Shown here: positions 1-11,618 of the stretch, in pieces
Layout of the letters: each line of letters opens with the position of its first letter
Numbering within the stretch: position 1 is the first letter of the stretch
Assembly: GCA_964016885.1 (NCBI GenBank)
Contig: OZ024746.1
Location: forward strand, 102,501,711-102,565,710
DNA: 64,000 nucleotides
Reading direction: 5' to 3'
Source: Eledone cirrhosa
Taxonomy: Eukaryota > Mollusca > Cephalopoda > Octopoda > Eledonidae
Program-made: the position numbers and the translations under genes
Notes under the pieces: generated by a model
The model's input: only the letters and a program-made list of their open reading frames with translations
Told to the model about the DNA's origin: nothing
Database searches by the model: none

Positions 1-1513
1 AAGTTTCATCAGTAACCTGCAGTAAGGTATCGCATAAGAAATTCCAGTTATCATCTATGTTGTACGACTCTAAATCGTCTTCTTTTTCATCATACACATA
101 TTGAAGGGCTTTCCTAAATTTGTATTTTAGTGAGAGCTCTTTTAGCTTCCAGACCTTTCTTTTTTCCACACCTTCCTGTATGTCTCATTCAGTCTCTTGC
201 TTAATGAGATATCACTAACGACTAACCTATGCTGTGGGGTACATTCTTCCCCGGGGTATGCCTTTGTATTTGACACCATCTGCCTGTCCCGCTGCCTAAC
301 TAGCAAGAAGTCAATCTGGCTTATGTGCTTGCCTGATTTGTAGGTTATTAGGTGGTTGGCAGATTTGTGTAAGTTAGTGTTGTAGATGGTTAATGCAATT
401 GCATCGCAAAATTCAAGAAGTTTCACTGCTTCATTTCTTAAGCCGTAAGTGTGCCCAACATGTACCTCGGTGTAACCATCGTAGAGCTGTCCAACATGAC
501 CATTGAAATCCCCTGCTAGCATAACGATGTCTCCGTCCTGTCATTGTGGCTGTTTGTAAAAATTGCTTGTAAATGCAGAATTTCTTTTCTTTACCTAGCA
601 GCAGTTTCTTGCTCTCAATTAACCCTAAAACTAGCCGTAACGCTAACAGTAACACTAACCGTAACACTAACTTATGCAGGCCTAGGTAAAGACGAGAAAG
701 ATAAAACAAGGAGTGATGCTATTTGAATTTTGTGATGCAAGTGTTTTAACCATTTGCAAAACCAACTTCCGCAAACCTGCCAACTGCCTAATAACCTACA
801 AATTAGGCAAGCACAGAAGCCGGATTTCTCGGTAGTTAGGCAGCGAGACAGACAGATGGTGTGAAGTACCAGGGTGTGCCCCGGGGAGGACTGTTTCCCA
901 CAGCGTGGGTTGGTTGTTGGTGATGTCTCGGTGATCCTGAGACGGAGTGAGGAGGGTGTTTATAGGTAAATAGATAGACTGATGCACAGATATCTGGATA
1001 GATTGATAGAGAGATAGATATATAGAGAGCATCATTATCATCGTCTGTTCATCATTTTACGTCCGCTTTTCCCTGCTTGAAAGGGTGGGACAGGTCCTCT
1101 TGAGCAAAGCATCTCTTCACTTGTCACGGTCCTTCGTCATCTCCTTGGTGAGTTTCAGCGATCTGAAGTCGGCTCTCACCACCTCCACCCATGTTTTTCG
1201 TGGTCTTCCTCTACTGCGTCTCCCTTCTTTACCCAGCGCTCAACCTCCATGCGCATCACATGTCCATACCATCTCAGTCCTCTCTTGCACACCACAACTT
1301 ATCCCTCTTAAACACAGTTTCTCTCTCAACTCGTTTATGCTTGGTCGTTCCCGCACATTGACATTGCACATCCAACGGAGCGTGCTTGCTTCATTTCTCT
1401 CCAGCCATCGCATACCCTCTGCAGTTGCTGTCCATGTTTCACTACCATGCAGGGTCGCACATCTCGCATAGGCATCATGTAACCACACTTTCGTACGCAT
1501 ATATATATTTGTA

Positions 1514-1551
<38 letters not shown>

Positions 1552-3346
1552 TATATGTGTGTATGTATATATATGTATGTATATATTTGTCCTGGGTATG
1601 ACATTAAACTACATCCAGTGGCAAGGCTCAAGTTCAGGAGGAACTGTGGGGAACATGGAGTTACCCCCTTAGTTGTCATAACTCCCAGGTCTGCTCTGGC
1701 CTGGTGTAGTAGTACCTGTTGGGGCCCCATTTATAGGTTAAATAATAAGATGACAGATCGGCGTACCCTATCAAAGGCCTTCTCTAGGTCAACAAAGGCT
1801 AAGTATAGTGGCTTATTTTTCTCTAAGAACCTCTCTTGTAATTGTCTCATCAAGAAGAGGGCATCTGTTGTACTATTCCCAGGCACAAAACCAAACTGCA
1901 TCTCATCTAGTTTGACCCTTTCTCTAATTAGTTGTGCTAATATCCTTTCTGCCACTTTCATAACCTGATCCATCAGTTTTATATCCCTATAATTTCTCCT
2001 CTCAAGAGCGTCCCCTTTACTTTTGCACTAGTCTTTGGGTATGACACTGCCATATATAGCCTGATTGATGATGTGTGCAACCAGTTTAGTGCCTACGTCC
2101 CCTGAGGCCTTCAGCATCTCAGCAACTATCTCCGATGGTCCAGCAGCCTCACCATTTTTCATTTCCTTAATCGCCTCTTGGACCCTATATTCGTTAATCT
2201 CAATTTTAAATGGACCTCTTGATAAGACGAAATGACCTGTATAATTTTTTTTTCATATTTAGATGGAATAGAAGAAAAAGAAGAGAAATGAAAGCAATGA
2301 AATTAAGTTTTAGAGAAAATATACGCCAACGACAATGGAGGTATGATTTCAGTTTAATCTTAACCTAATGACCACTTTACAGAGTGTACTGGGTGTGTCT
2401 TACCTCGCTATGTTTACTGTAAACCCTAGATAACGAATGCCTTGTTGAGTGTTGTGAATTGTGAACGTGAGGTTGTGTTGTGGGGTTGCTTGGTGAGTTT
2501 GCATTATGATGTAGCTTTGTGAGGCTTTGTTGTGAATTGATAAATATTTGAAAACACACCTCTGTCCCTCAACAGTCAGTCAGTCATTTTCTACTAAAAC
2601 TCATTGATGCGAGTCCCTAGCATTGTATCTGTAAGTACATTATGACTATTTTCTCTTGGTGGACTTGACATTCAAAGATATTTGTATATATTTTGTTGAT
2701 GTTGTTTGTTAGTTAGGAAATTGCTTAAAAGCTACTTTGATCACAGCACTTTGTAAAGGCAACATATGTTTAAGATTCTTTTTTTCTTTTATTTTTGTTA
2801 TTCAGATGACAGAGAAGGCAAAGAAAGGCACAGAAGAAAAGAACAATGACGATTATTATTATTATTATTATTACTATTATTATTTGTTTTATTATAATCA
2901 AAATATGCTGTTAGTTTGCCTGCTATCCCACTACGTGCCTGCTATCGCACTCGATCTTTTGTGTACGTTTTATATAATTTATGCCAGTTCCGTTTCTGCA
3001 TATCGAACATGGCCATTTCCCTGACGGAATAGAGTTTTGTCCTCTTTTCTACTCATCAACACTCATTCGTGACACAAAGTACAGCGGCATCATTGCGGAC
3101 AGACTTAATCCCGATTTGCACTGACACACTGCCTTGCAGTACGGAACAGCGCACGTCGTCGAGCAGCCTCCTTGCATGCTAAGTACACCTGACGTCTAGC
3201 TTCTCTCTTAGCGGCTGTATATTCTTCTCTACTCGCACTAATTTTGCAAGCATTCCATGCTAGTCTTTAGTCTCCAATGGCCCGATCTACCGTGCTGTCC
3301 CACCACCATGTCACTCTCTGTCTGGTTGGAACTCTGATCCAGCCAC
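1..3346. repeat. Array 1 unit 1 (divergent edge unit)
   Basis: Parts: endonuclease piece 142-522 (-), telomere-like hexamers 620-673, inverted endonuclease piece 713-966 (+), LINE C-terminus 1055-1489 (-), TA tract about 1497-1585, dispersed repeat 1589-1749, RT N-half 1750-2215 (-), linker 3025-3515 (-). It lacks a 24-bp segment present in all other units (after about 2492), has a longer TA tract and one extra TTA. It reads GTATTTGACACC near 267 where other units read GCATTTGACACC. Confidence 0.95.
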
Positions 3347-3487
3347 AAGTTTCATCAGTAACCTGCAGTAAGGTATCGCATAAGAAATTCCAGTTATCAT
3401 CTATGTTGTACGACTCTAAATCGTCTTCTTTTTCATCATACACATATTGAAGGGCTTTCCTAAATTTGTATTTTAGTGAGAGCTCTT

Positions 3488-3868
3488 TTAGCTTCCAGAC
3501 CTTTCTTTTTTCCACACCTTCCTGTATGTCTCATTCAGTCTCTTGCTTAATGAGATATCACTAACGACTAACCTATGCTGTGGGGTACATTCTTCCCCGG
3601 GGTATGCCTTTGCATTTGACACCATCTGCCTGTCCCGCTGCCTAACTAGCAAGAAGTCAATCTGGCTTATGTGCTTGCCTGATTTGTAGGTTATTAGGTG
3701 GTTGGCAGATTTGTGTAAGTTAGTGTTGTAGATGGTTAGTGCAATTGCATCGCAAAATTCAAGAAGTTTCACTGCTTCATTTCTTAAGCCGTAAGTGTGC
3801 CCAACATGTACCTCGGTGTAACCATCGTAGAGCTGTCCAACATGACCATTGAAATCCCCTGCTAGCAT
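3488..3868 (-). pseudogene. LINE-A endonuclease (APE-type) C-half, 126-residue fragment
   Basis: Part of the apurinic-like endonuclease that nicks target DNA for an RTE-type LINE. Visible hallmarks are MLAGDFNGHVG near the start (catalytic Asp-Phe-Asn), HTYGLRNEAVKLLEFCDA, the SGKHISQIDFLLVRQRD block (the S-QIDF strand of the fold) and CTPQHRLVVSD, which carries the terminal catalytic His (HRLVV). The N-terminal third of the domain, including the first catalytic Asn and Glu, is absent, so this piece cannot be active. It runs towards the linker fragment across the unit boundary. Family proteins are often mis-annotated as craniofacial development protein 2-like. Equivalent pieces sit at 142, 6847, 10206, 13565, 16924 and 20283. 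Confidence 0.85.
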
Positions 3869-3965
3869 AACGATGTCTCCGTCCTGTCATTGTGGCTGTT
3901 TGTAAAAATTGCTTGTAAATGCAGAATTTCTTTTCTTTACCTAGCAGCAGTTTCTTGCTCTCAAT

Positions 3966-4019
3966 TAACCCTAAAACTAGCCGTAACGCTAACAGTAACA
4001 CTAACCGTAACACTAACTT
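3966..4019. repeat. Degenerate telomere-like hexamer run (TAACNN x9)
   Basis: Nine consecutive 6-bp words begin with TAACCC, the complement phase of the metazoan TTAGGG telomere repeat. They continue as variants such as TAACGC, TAACAG, TAACAC and TAACCG; seven of nine start TAAC. The run lies in the ~310-bp loop between the two oppositely oriented endonuclease pieces and recurs in every array 1 unit (620, 7325, 10684, 14043, 17402, 20761). It explains the apparent TLTVTLTVTLT peptide on the plus strand. Telomeric ancestry is an inference; it may be simple hexanucleotide drift. Confidence 0.6.
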
Positions 4020-4058
4020 ATGCAGGCCTAGGTAAAGACGAGAAAGATAAAACAAGGA

Positions 4059-4312
4059 GTGATGCTATTTGAATTTTGTGATGCAAGTGTTTTAACCATT
4101 TGCAAAACCAACTTCCGCAAACCTGCCAACTGCCTAATAACCTACGAATTAGGCAAGCACAGAAGCCGGATTTCTCGGTAGTTAGGCAGCGAGACAGACA
4201 GATGGTGTGAAGTACCAGGGTGTGCCCCGGGGAGGACTGTTTCCCACAGCGTGGGTTGGTTGTTGGTGATGTCTCGGTGATCCTGAGACGGAGTGAGGAG
4301 GGTGTTTATAGG
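4059..4312 (+). pseudogene. LINE-A endonuclease fragment, inverted second copy
   Basis: Plus-strand translation gives LFEFCDASVLTICKTNF, then LITYELGKH in this unit. After a frame change it gives QRDRQMV, stop, CPGEDCFPQRGLVVGDV. The same landmarks (LEFCDA, ITYKSGKH, RQRDRQMV, PGEECTPQHRLVV) appear in order on the minus strand at 3550-3760. The two pieces are therefore inverted repeats of the same domain. At the DNA level they look roughly three-quarters identical. It has a frameshift, an in-frame stop and loss of the His in the HRLVV motif. It was missed by open-frame searches because it is broken. Confidence 0.75.
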
Positions 4313-4375
4313 TAAATAGATAGACTGATGCACAGATATCTGGATAGATTGATAGAGAGATAGATATATAGAGAG
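4313..4375. repeat. GATA/GATT-type microsatellite
   Basis: A degenerate run of GATA, GATT and GAGA tetranucleotides follows the inverted endonuclease piece and separates it from the LINE C-terminus. It is present in every unit of array 1. Confidence 0.8.
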
Positions 4376-4400
4376 CATCATTATCATCGTCTGTTCATCA

Positions 4401-4835
4401 TTTTACGTCCGCTTTTCCCTGCTTGAAAGGGTGGGACAGGTCCTCTTGAGCAAAGCATCTCTTCACTTGTCACGGTCCTTCGTCATCTCCTTGGTGAGTT
4501 TCAGCGATCTGAAGTCGGCTCTCACCACCTCCACCCATGTTTTTCGTGGTCTTCCTCTACTGCGTCTCCCTTCTTTACCCAGCGCTCAACCTCCATGCGC
4601 ATCACATGTCCATACCATCTCAGTCCTCTCTTGCACACCACAACTTATCCCTCTTAAACACAGTTTCTCTCTCAACTCGTTTATGCTTGGTCGTTCCCGC
4701 ACATTGACATTGCACATCCAACGGAGCGTGCTTGCTTCATTTCTCTCCAGCCATCGCATACCCTCTGCAGTTGCTGTCCATGTTTCACTACCATGCAGGG
4801 TCGCACATCTCGCATAGGCATCATGTAACCACACT
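4401..4835 (-). pseudogene. LINE-A C-terminal region (post-RT domain)
   Basis: Minus-strand translation gives LHGSETWTATAEGMRWLERNE, ASTLRWMCNV, SINELREKLCLRGIS and, after a frame change, GRPRKTWVEVVRADF. These are the usual RTE/endonuclease-RT C-terminal landmarks (YGSETW, RM..W, RGRPR.W). A stop follows in the distal part (DK-stop where family members have DKWR). The piece is separated from the RT core by a TA tract and an unrelated dispersed repeat, and the YADD-containing RT palm between them is missing from the unit. The same C-terminus occurs in array 2, showing one family feeds both arrays. Confidence 0.8.
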
Positions 4836-4842
4836 TTCGTAC

Positions 4843-4859
4843 GCATATATATATTTGTA

Positions 4860-4900
<41 letters not shown>

Positions 4901-4924
4901 ATGTATATATATGTATGTATATAT
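4843..4924. repeat. (TA)n/(TG)n microsatellite in array 1 unit
   Basis: A mixed TA and TG dinucleotide tract. Its length and the TG interruption differ between unit 1 and the later units. It abuts a dispersed repeat starting GTCCTGGGTATGAC, an arrangement also seen at 27.06-27.29 kb. Confidence 0.9.
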
Positions 4925-4926
4925 TT

Positions 4927-5087
4927 GTCCTGGGTATGACATTAAACTACATCCAGTGGCAAGGCTCAAGTTCAGGAGGAACTGTGGGGAACATGGAGTT
5001 ACCCCCTTAGTTGTCATAACTCCCAGGTCTGCTCTGGCCTGGTGTAGTAGTACCTGTTGGGGCCCCATTTATAGGTTAAATAATAAG
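4927..5087. repeat. Dispersed repeat (GTCCTGGGTATGAC family) embedded in the array unit
   Basis: This ~160-bp segment interrupts the LINE between the RT N-half and the C-terminus. An independent diverged copy with the same order of landmarks (GTCCTGGGTATGAC, ACTACATCCAGTG, TAACTCCCAGGTCTG, GGGCCCCATTTAT) is at 27,120-27,292, also next to a TA tract. Its class is not recognised. A short non-autonomous element or LINE tail is possible. Confidence 0.75.
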
Positions 5088-5553
5088 ATGACAGATCGGC
5101 GTACCCTATCAAAGGCCTTCTCTAGGTCAACAAAGGCTAAGTATAGTGGCTTATTTTTCTCTAAGAACCTCTCTTGTAATTGTCTCATCAAGAAGAGGGC
5201 ATCTGTTGTACTATTCCCAGGCACAAAACCAAACTGCATCTCATCTAGTTTGACCCTTTCTCTAATTAGTTGTGCTAATATCCTTTCTGCCACTTTCATA
5301 ACCTGATCCATCAGTTTTATATCCCTATAATTTCTCCTCTCAAGAGCGTCCCCTTTACTTTTGCACTAGTCTTTGGGTATGACACTGCCATATATAGCCT
5401 GATTGATGATGTGTGCAACCAGTTTAGTGCCTACGTCCCCTGAGGCCTTCAGCATCTCAGCAACTATCTCCGATGGTCCAGCAGCCTCACCATTTTTCAA
5501 TTCCTTAATCGCCTCTTGGACCCTATATTCGTTAATCTCAATTTTAAATGGAC
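5088..5553 (-). pseudogene. LINE-A reverse transcriptase N-half (fingers to motif A)
   Basis: The frame reads GPFKIEINEYRVQEAIKEL, NGEAAGPSEIVAEMLKASGD, then after one in-frame stop (PKD-stop-C) DALERRNYRDIKLMDQVMKV, QFGFVPGNSTTDALFLMRQL and YLAFVDLEKAFDRV. The last contains RT motif A with its catalytic Asp (FVD). The sequence stops just past motif A where the dispersed repeat begins, so motif C (YADD) is lacking and polymerisation is impossible. The missing PKDW segment has a small deletion as well as the stop. Equivalent pieces sit at 1750, 8447, 11806, 15165 and 18524. Confidence 0.85.
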
Positions 5554-6275
5554 CTCTTGATAAGACGAAATGACCTGTATAATTTTTTTTTCATATTTAG
5601 ATGGAATAGAAGAAAAAGAAGAGAAATGAAAGCAATGAAATTAAGTTTTAGAGAAAATATACGCCAACGACAATGGAGGTATGATTTCAGTTTAATCTTA
5701 ACCTAATGACCACTTTACAGAGTGTACTGGGTGTGTCTTACCTCGCTATGTTTACTGTAAACCCTAGATAACGAATGCCTTGTTGAGTGTTGTGAATTGT
5801 GAACGTGAGGTTGTGTTGTGGGGTTGCTTGGTGAGGTTGCATAAGAAGGGTGTTGTGAGTTTGCATTATGATGTAGCTTTGTGAGGCTTTGTTGTGAATT
5901 GATAAATATTTGAAAACACACCTCTGTCCCTCAACAGTCAGTCAGTCATTTTCTACTAAAACTCATTGATGCGAGTCCCTAGCATTGTATCTGTAAGTAC
6001 ATTATGACTATTTTCTCTTGGTGGACTTGACATTCAAAGATATTTGTATATATTTTGTTGATGTTGTTTGTTAGTTAGGAAATTGCTTAAAAGCTACTTT
6101 GATCACAGCACTTTGTAAAGGCAACATATGTTTAAGATTCTTTTTTTCTTTTATTTTTGTTATTCAGATGACAGAGAAGGCAAAGAAAGGCACAGAAGAA
6201 AAGAACAATGACGATTATTATTATTATTATTACTATTATTATTTGTTTTATTATAATCAAAATATGCTGTTAGTT
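5554..6275. repeat. Unassigned spacer of array 1 unit with TTA microsatellite
   Basis: About 720 bp between the RT and linker pieces with no recognisable coding. It includes a T-run near 5583, a G/T-rich stretch at 5780-5900 holding the 24-bp segment absent from unit 1, a TCAGTCAGTCA run near 5937 and a (TTA)n tract at about 6214-6244. The open frames in it are short and have no recognisable motif. Confidence 0.7.
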
Positions 6276-6412
6276 TGCCTGCTATCCCACTACGTGCCTG
6301 CTATCGCACTCGATCTTTTGTGTACGTTTTATATAATTTATGCCAGTTCCGTTTCTGCATATCGAACATGGCCATTTCCCTGACGGAATAGAGTTTTGTC
6401 CTCTTTTCTACT
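6276..6412 (-). pseudogene. LINE-A zinc-knuckle-like segment remnant
   Basis: The landmarks CTATCCCACTA, ATTTATGCCAGTTCCGT and GTCCTCTTTTCTA match a segment in array 2 (about 51,470-51,590) that reads GINSIKYTQC and NICSGI on the minus strand. Family members have a G-NSI-C--C--WVHK-CSGI zinc-binding block there. Here only NVHKRSSAIAG is visible, with cysteines lost. The segment is displaced directly upstream of the endonuclease-RT linker, another sign of scrambled order. Confidence 0.5.
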
Positions 6413-6874
6413 CATCAACACTCATTCGTGACACAAAGTACAGCGGCATCATTGCGGACAGACTTAATCCCGATTTGCACTGACACACTGCCTTGCAGTA
6501 CGGAACAGCGCACGTCGTCGAGCAGCCTCCTTGCATGCTAAGTACACCTGACGTCTAGCTTCTCTCTTAGCGGCTGTATATTCTTCTCTACTCGCACTAA
6601 TTTTGCAAGCATTCCATGCTAGTCTTTAGTCTCCAATGGCCCGATCTACCGTGCTGTCCCACCACCATGTCACTCTCTGTCTGGTTGGAACTCTGATCCA
6701 GCCACAAGTTTCATCAGTAACCTGCAGTAAGGTATCGCATAAGAAATTCCAGTTATCATCTATGTTGTACGACTCTAAATCGTCTTCTTTTTCATCATAC
6801 ACATATTGAAGGGCTTTCCTAAATTTGTATTTTAGTGAGAGCTCTTTTAGCTTCCAGACCTTTCTTTTTTCCAC
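6413..6874 (-). pseudogene. LINE-A linker between endonuclease and RT
   Basis: The minus strand reads KVWKLKELSLKYKFRKALQ, NWNFLCDTLLQVTDETCGW, VPTRQRVTWWWDSTVDRAI and then, broken, an Arg-rich helix (RREARRQVYLA type). This is the typical connector of RTE endonuclease-RT proteins (WKL..., T-CG, ETWWWN..V..AI). It continues the endonuclease frame downstream of the HRLVV motif with a frameshift around the overlap. Equivalent pieces: 3025-3515, 9743-10233, 13102-13592, 16461-16951 and 19820-20310. Confidence 0.75.
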
Positions 6875-8218
6875 ACCTTCCTGTATGTCTCATTCAGTCT
6901 CTTGCTTAATGAGATATCACTAACGACTAACCTATGCTGTGGGGTACATTCTTCCCCGGGGTATGCCTTTGCATTTGACACCATCTGCCTGTCCCGCTGC
7001 CTAACTAGCAAGAAGTCAATCTGGCTTATGTGCTTGCCTGATTTGTAGGTTATTAGGTGGTTGGCAGATTTGTGTAAGTTAGTGTTGTAGATGGTTAGTG
7101 CAATTGCATTGCAAAATTCAAGAAGTTTCACTGCTTCATTTCTTAAGCCGTAAGTGTGCCCAACATGTACCTCAGTGTAACCATCGTAGAGCTGTCCAAC
7201 ATGACCATTGAAATCCCCTGCTAGCATAACGATGTCTCCGTCCTGTCATTGTGGCTGTTTGTAAAAATTGCTTGTAAATGCAGAATTTCTTGTCTTTACC
7301 TAGCAGCAGTTTCTTGCTCTCAATTAACCCTAAAACTAGTCGTAACGCTAACAGTAACACTAACCGTAACACTAACTTATGCAGGCCTAGGTAAAGACGA
7401 GAAAGATAAAACAAGGAGTGATGCTATTTGAATTTTGTGATGCAAGTGTTTTAACCATTTGCAAAACCAACTTCCGCAAACCTGCCAACTGCCTAATAAC
7501 CTACAAATTAGGCAAGCACAGAAGCCGGATTTCTCGGTAGTTAGGCAGCGAGACAGACAGATGGTGTGAAGTACCAGGGTGTGCCCCGGGGAGGACTGTT
7601 TCCCACAGCGTGGGTTGGTTGTTGGTGATGTCTCGGTGATCCTGAGACGGAGTGAGGAGGGTGTTTATAGGTAAATAGATAGACTGATGCACAGATATCT
7701 GGATAGATTGATAGAGAGATAGATATATAGAGAGCATCATTATCATCGTCTGTTCATCATTTTACGTCCGCTTTTCCCTGCTTGAAAGGGTGGGACAGGT
7801 CCTCTTGAGCAAAGCATCTCTTCACTTGTCACGGTCCTTCGTCATCTCCTTGGTGAGTTTCAGCGATCTGAAGTCGGCTCTCACCACCTCCACCCATGTT
7901 TTTCGTGGTCTTCCTCTACTGCGTCTCCCTTCTTTACCCAGCGCTCAACCTCCATGCGCATCACATGTCCATACCATCTCAGTCCTCTCTTGCACACCAC
8001 AACTTATCCCTCTTAAACACAGTTTCTCTCTCAACTCGTTTATGCTTGGTCGTTCCCGCACATTGACATTGCACATCCAACGGAGCGTGCTTGCTTCATT
8101 TCTCTCCAGCCATCGCATACCCTCTGCAGTTGCTGTCCATGTTTCACTACCATGCAGGGTCGCACATCTCGCATAGGCATCATGTAACCACACTTTCGTA
8201 CGCATATATATATTTGTA

Positions 8219-8259
<41 letters not shown>

Positions 8260-10064
8260 ATGTATATATATGTATGTATATATTTGTCCTGGGTATGACA
8301 TTAAACTACATCCAGTGGCAAGGCTCAAGTTCAGGAGGAACTGTGGGGAACATGGAGTTACCCCCTTAGTTGTCATAACTCCCAGGTCTGCTCTGGCCTG
8401 GTGTAGTAGTACCTGTTGGGGCCCCATTTATAGGTTAAATAATAAGATGACAGATCGGCGTACCCTATCAAAGGCCTTCTCTAGGTCAACAAAGGCTAAG
8501 TATAGTGGCTTATTTTTCTCTAAGAACCTCTCTTGTAATTGTCTCATCAAGAAGAGGGCATCTGTTGTACTATTCCCAGGCACAAAACCAAACTGCATCT
8601 CATCTAGTTTGACCCTTTCTCTAATTAGTTGTGCTAATATCCTTTCTGCCACTTTCATAACCTGATCCATCAGTTTTATATCCCTATAATTTCTCCTCTC
8701 AAGAGCGTCCCCTTTACTTTTGCACTAGTCTTTGGGTATGACACTGCCATATATAGCCTGATTGATGATGTGTGCAACCAGTTTAGTGCCTACGTCCCCT
8801 GAGGCCTTCAGCATCTCAGCAACTATCTCCGATGGTCCAGCAGCCTCACCATTTTTCAATTCCTTAATCGCCTCTTGGACCCTATATTCGTTAATCTCAA
8901 TTTTAAATGGACCTCTTGATAAGACGAAATGACCTGTATAATTTTTTTTTCATATTTAGATGGAATAGAAGAAAAAGAAGAGAAATGAAAGCAATGAAAT
9001 TAAGTTTTAGAGAAAATATACGCCAACGACAATGGAGGTATGATTTCAGTTTAATCTTAACCTAATGACCACTTTACAGAGTGTACTGGGTGTGTCTTAC
9101 CTCGCTATGTTTACTGTAAACCCTAGATAACGAATGCCTTGTTGAGTGTTGTGAATTGTGAACGTGAGGTTGTGTTGTGGGGTTGCTTGGTGAGGTTGCA
9201 TAAGAAGGGTGTTGTGAGTTTGCATTATGATGTAGCTTTGTGAGGCTTTGTTGTGAATTGATAAATATTTGAAAACACACCTCTGTCCCTCAACAGTCAG
9301 TCAGTCATTTTCTACTAAAACTCATTGATGCGAGTCCCTAGCATTGTATCTGTAAGTACATTATGACTATTTTCTCTTGGTGGACTTGACATTCAAAGAT
9401 ATTTGTATATATTTTGTTGATGTTGTTTGTTAGTTAGGAAATTGCTTAAAAGCTACTTTGATCACAGCACTTTGTAAAGGCAACATATGTTTAAGATTCT
9501 TTTTTTCTTTTATTTTTGTTATTCAGATGACAGAGAAGGCAAAGAAAGGCACAGAAGAAAAGAACAATGACGATTATTATTATTATTATTACTATTATTA
9601 TTTGTTTTATTATAATCAAAATATGCTGTTAGTTTGCCTGCTATCCCACTACGTGCCTGCTATCGCACTCGATCTTTTGTGTACGTTTTATATAATTTAT
9701 GCCAGTTCCGTTTCTGCATATCGAACATGGCCATTTCCCTGACGGAATAGAGTTTTGTCCTCTTTTCTACTCATCAACACTCATTCGTGACACAAAGTAC
9801 AGCGGCATCATTGCGGACAGACTTAATCCCGATTTGCACTGACACACTGCCTTGCAGTACGGAACAGCGCACGTCGTCGAGCAGCCTCCTTGCATGCTAA
9901 GTACACCTGACGTCTAGCTTCTCTCTTAGCGGCTGTATATTCTTCTCTACTCGCACTAATTTTGCAAGCATTCCATGCTAGTCTTTAGTCTCCAATGGCC
10001 CGATCTACCGTGCTGTCCCACCACCATGTCACTCTCTGTCTGGTTGGAACTCTGATCCAGCCAC
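6706..10064. repeat. Array 1 unit 3
   Basis: Parts: endonuclease 6847-7227 (-), telomere-like 7325-7378, inverted endonuclease 7418-7671 (+), LINE C-terminus 7760-8194 (-), dispersed repeat 8286-8446, RT N-half 8447-8912 (-), linker 9743-10233 (-). This is the first unit of the homogenised type (LEFCNAIALT variant). Confidence 0.95.
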
Positions 10065-11577
10065 AAGTTTCATCAGTAACCTGCAGTAAGGTATCGCATA
10101 AGAAATTCCAGTTATCATCTATGTTGTACGACTCTAAATCGTCTTCTTTTTCATCATACACATATTGAAGGGCTTTCCTAAATTTGTATTTTAGTGAGAG
10201 CTCTTTTAGCTTCCAGACCTTTCTTTTTTCCACACCTTCCTGTATGTCTCATTCAGTCTCTTGCTTAATGAGATATCACTAACGACTAACCTATGCTGTG
10301 GGGTACATTCTTCCCCGGGGTATGCCTTTGCATTTGACACCATCTGCCTGTCCCGCTGCCTAACTAGCAAGAAGTCAATCTGGCTTATGTGCTTGCCTGA
10401 TTTGTAGGTTATTAGGTGGTTGGCAGATTTGTGTAAGTTAGTGTTGTAGATGGTTAGTGCAATTGCATTGCAAAATTCAAGAAGTTTCACTGCTTCATTT
10501 CTTAAGCCGTAAGTGTGCCCAACATGTACCTCAGTGTAACCATCGTAGAGCTGTCCAACATGACCATTGAAATCCCCTGCTAGCATAACGATGTCTCCGT
10601 CCTGTCATTGTGGCTGTTTGTAAAAATTGCTTGTAAATGCAGAATTTCTTGTCTTTACCTAGCAGCAGTTTCTTGCTCTCAATTAACCCTAAAACTAGTC
10701 GTAACGCTAACAGTAACACTAACCGTAACACTAACTTATGCAGGCCTAGGTAAAGACGAGAAAGATAAAACAAGGAGTGATGCTATTTGAATTTTGTGAT
10801 GCAAGTGTTTTAACCATTTGCAAAACCAACTTCCGCAAACCTGCCAACTGCCTAATAACCTACAAATTAGGCAAGCACAGAAGCCGGATTTCTCGGTAGT
10901 TAGGCAGCGAGACAGACAGATGGTGTGAAGTACCAGGGTGTGCCCCGGGGAGGACTGTTTCCCACAGCGTGGGTTGGTTGTTGGTGATGTCTCGGTGATC
11001 CTGAGACGGAGTGAGGAGGGTGTTTATAGGTAAATAGATAGACTGATGCACAGATATCTGGATAGATTGATAGAGAGATAGATATATAGAGAGCATCATT
11101 ATCATCGTCTGTTCATCATTTTACGTCCGCTTTTCCCTGCTTGAAAGGGTGGGACAGGTCCTCTTGAGCAAAGCATCTCTTCACTTGTCACGGTCCTTCG
11201 TCATCTCCTTGGTGAGTTTCAGCGATCTGAAGTCGGCTCTCACCACCTCCACCCATGTTTTTCGTGGTCTTCCTCTACTGCGTCTCCCTTCTTTACCCAG
11301 CGCTCAACCTCCATGCGCATCACATGTCCATACCATCTCAGTCCTCTCTTGCACACCACAACTTATCCCTCTTAAACACAGTTTCTCTCTCAACTCGTTT
11401 ATGCTTGGTCGTTCCCGCACATTGACATTGCACATCCAACGGAGCGTGCTTGCTTCATTTCTCTCCAGCCATCGCATACCCTCTGCAGTTGCTGTCCATG
11501 TTTCACTACCATGCAGGGTCGCACATCTCGCATAGGCATCATGTAACCACACTTTCGTACGCATATATATATTTGTA

Positions 11578-11618
<41 letters not shown>

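Larger units (their letters stand above)
3347..6705. repeat. Array 1 unit 2 (reference unit for the detailed annotation)
   Basis: Complete 3359-bp unit, the first carrying the 24-bp segment near 5835-5858. It shares older variants with unit 1: Asp in the LEFCDAIALT stretch of the endonuclease, CCTCGGTGTA near 3811 and TTTCTTTTCTTTACC near 3927. Units 3-7 carry Asn, CCTCAGTGTA and TTCTTGTCTTTACC at these sites. It also has a private CCTACGAATT near 4141. Its components are annotated individually below. Confidence 0.95.

Noticed and set aside
142..522. Host gene for a craniofacial development protein 2-like protein
   Set aside because: The similarity is to the LINE endonuclease that is commonly mis-annotated under that name; it is truncated and repeated seven times.
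544..726. 60-codon frame with TLTVTLTVTLT, repeated in each unit
   Set aside because: Translation of the telomere-like hexamer run; no gene features.
1085..1471. 128-codon plus-strand frame repeated in each unit
   Set aside because: Antisense shadow of the LINE C-terminus.
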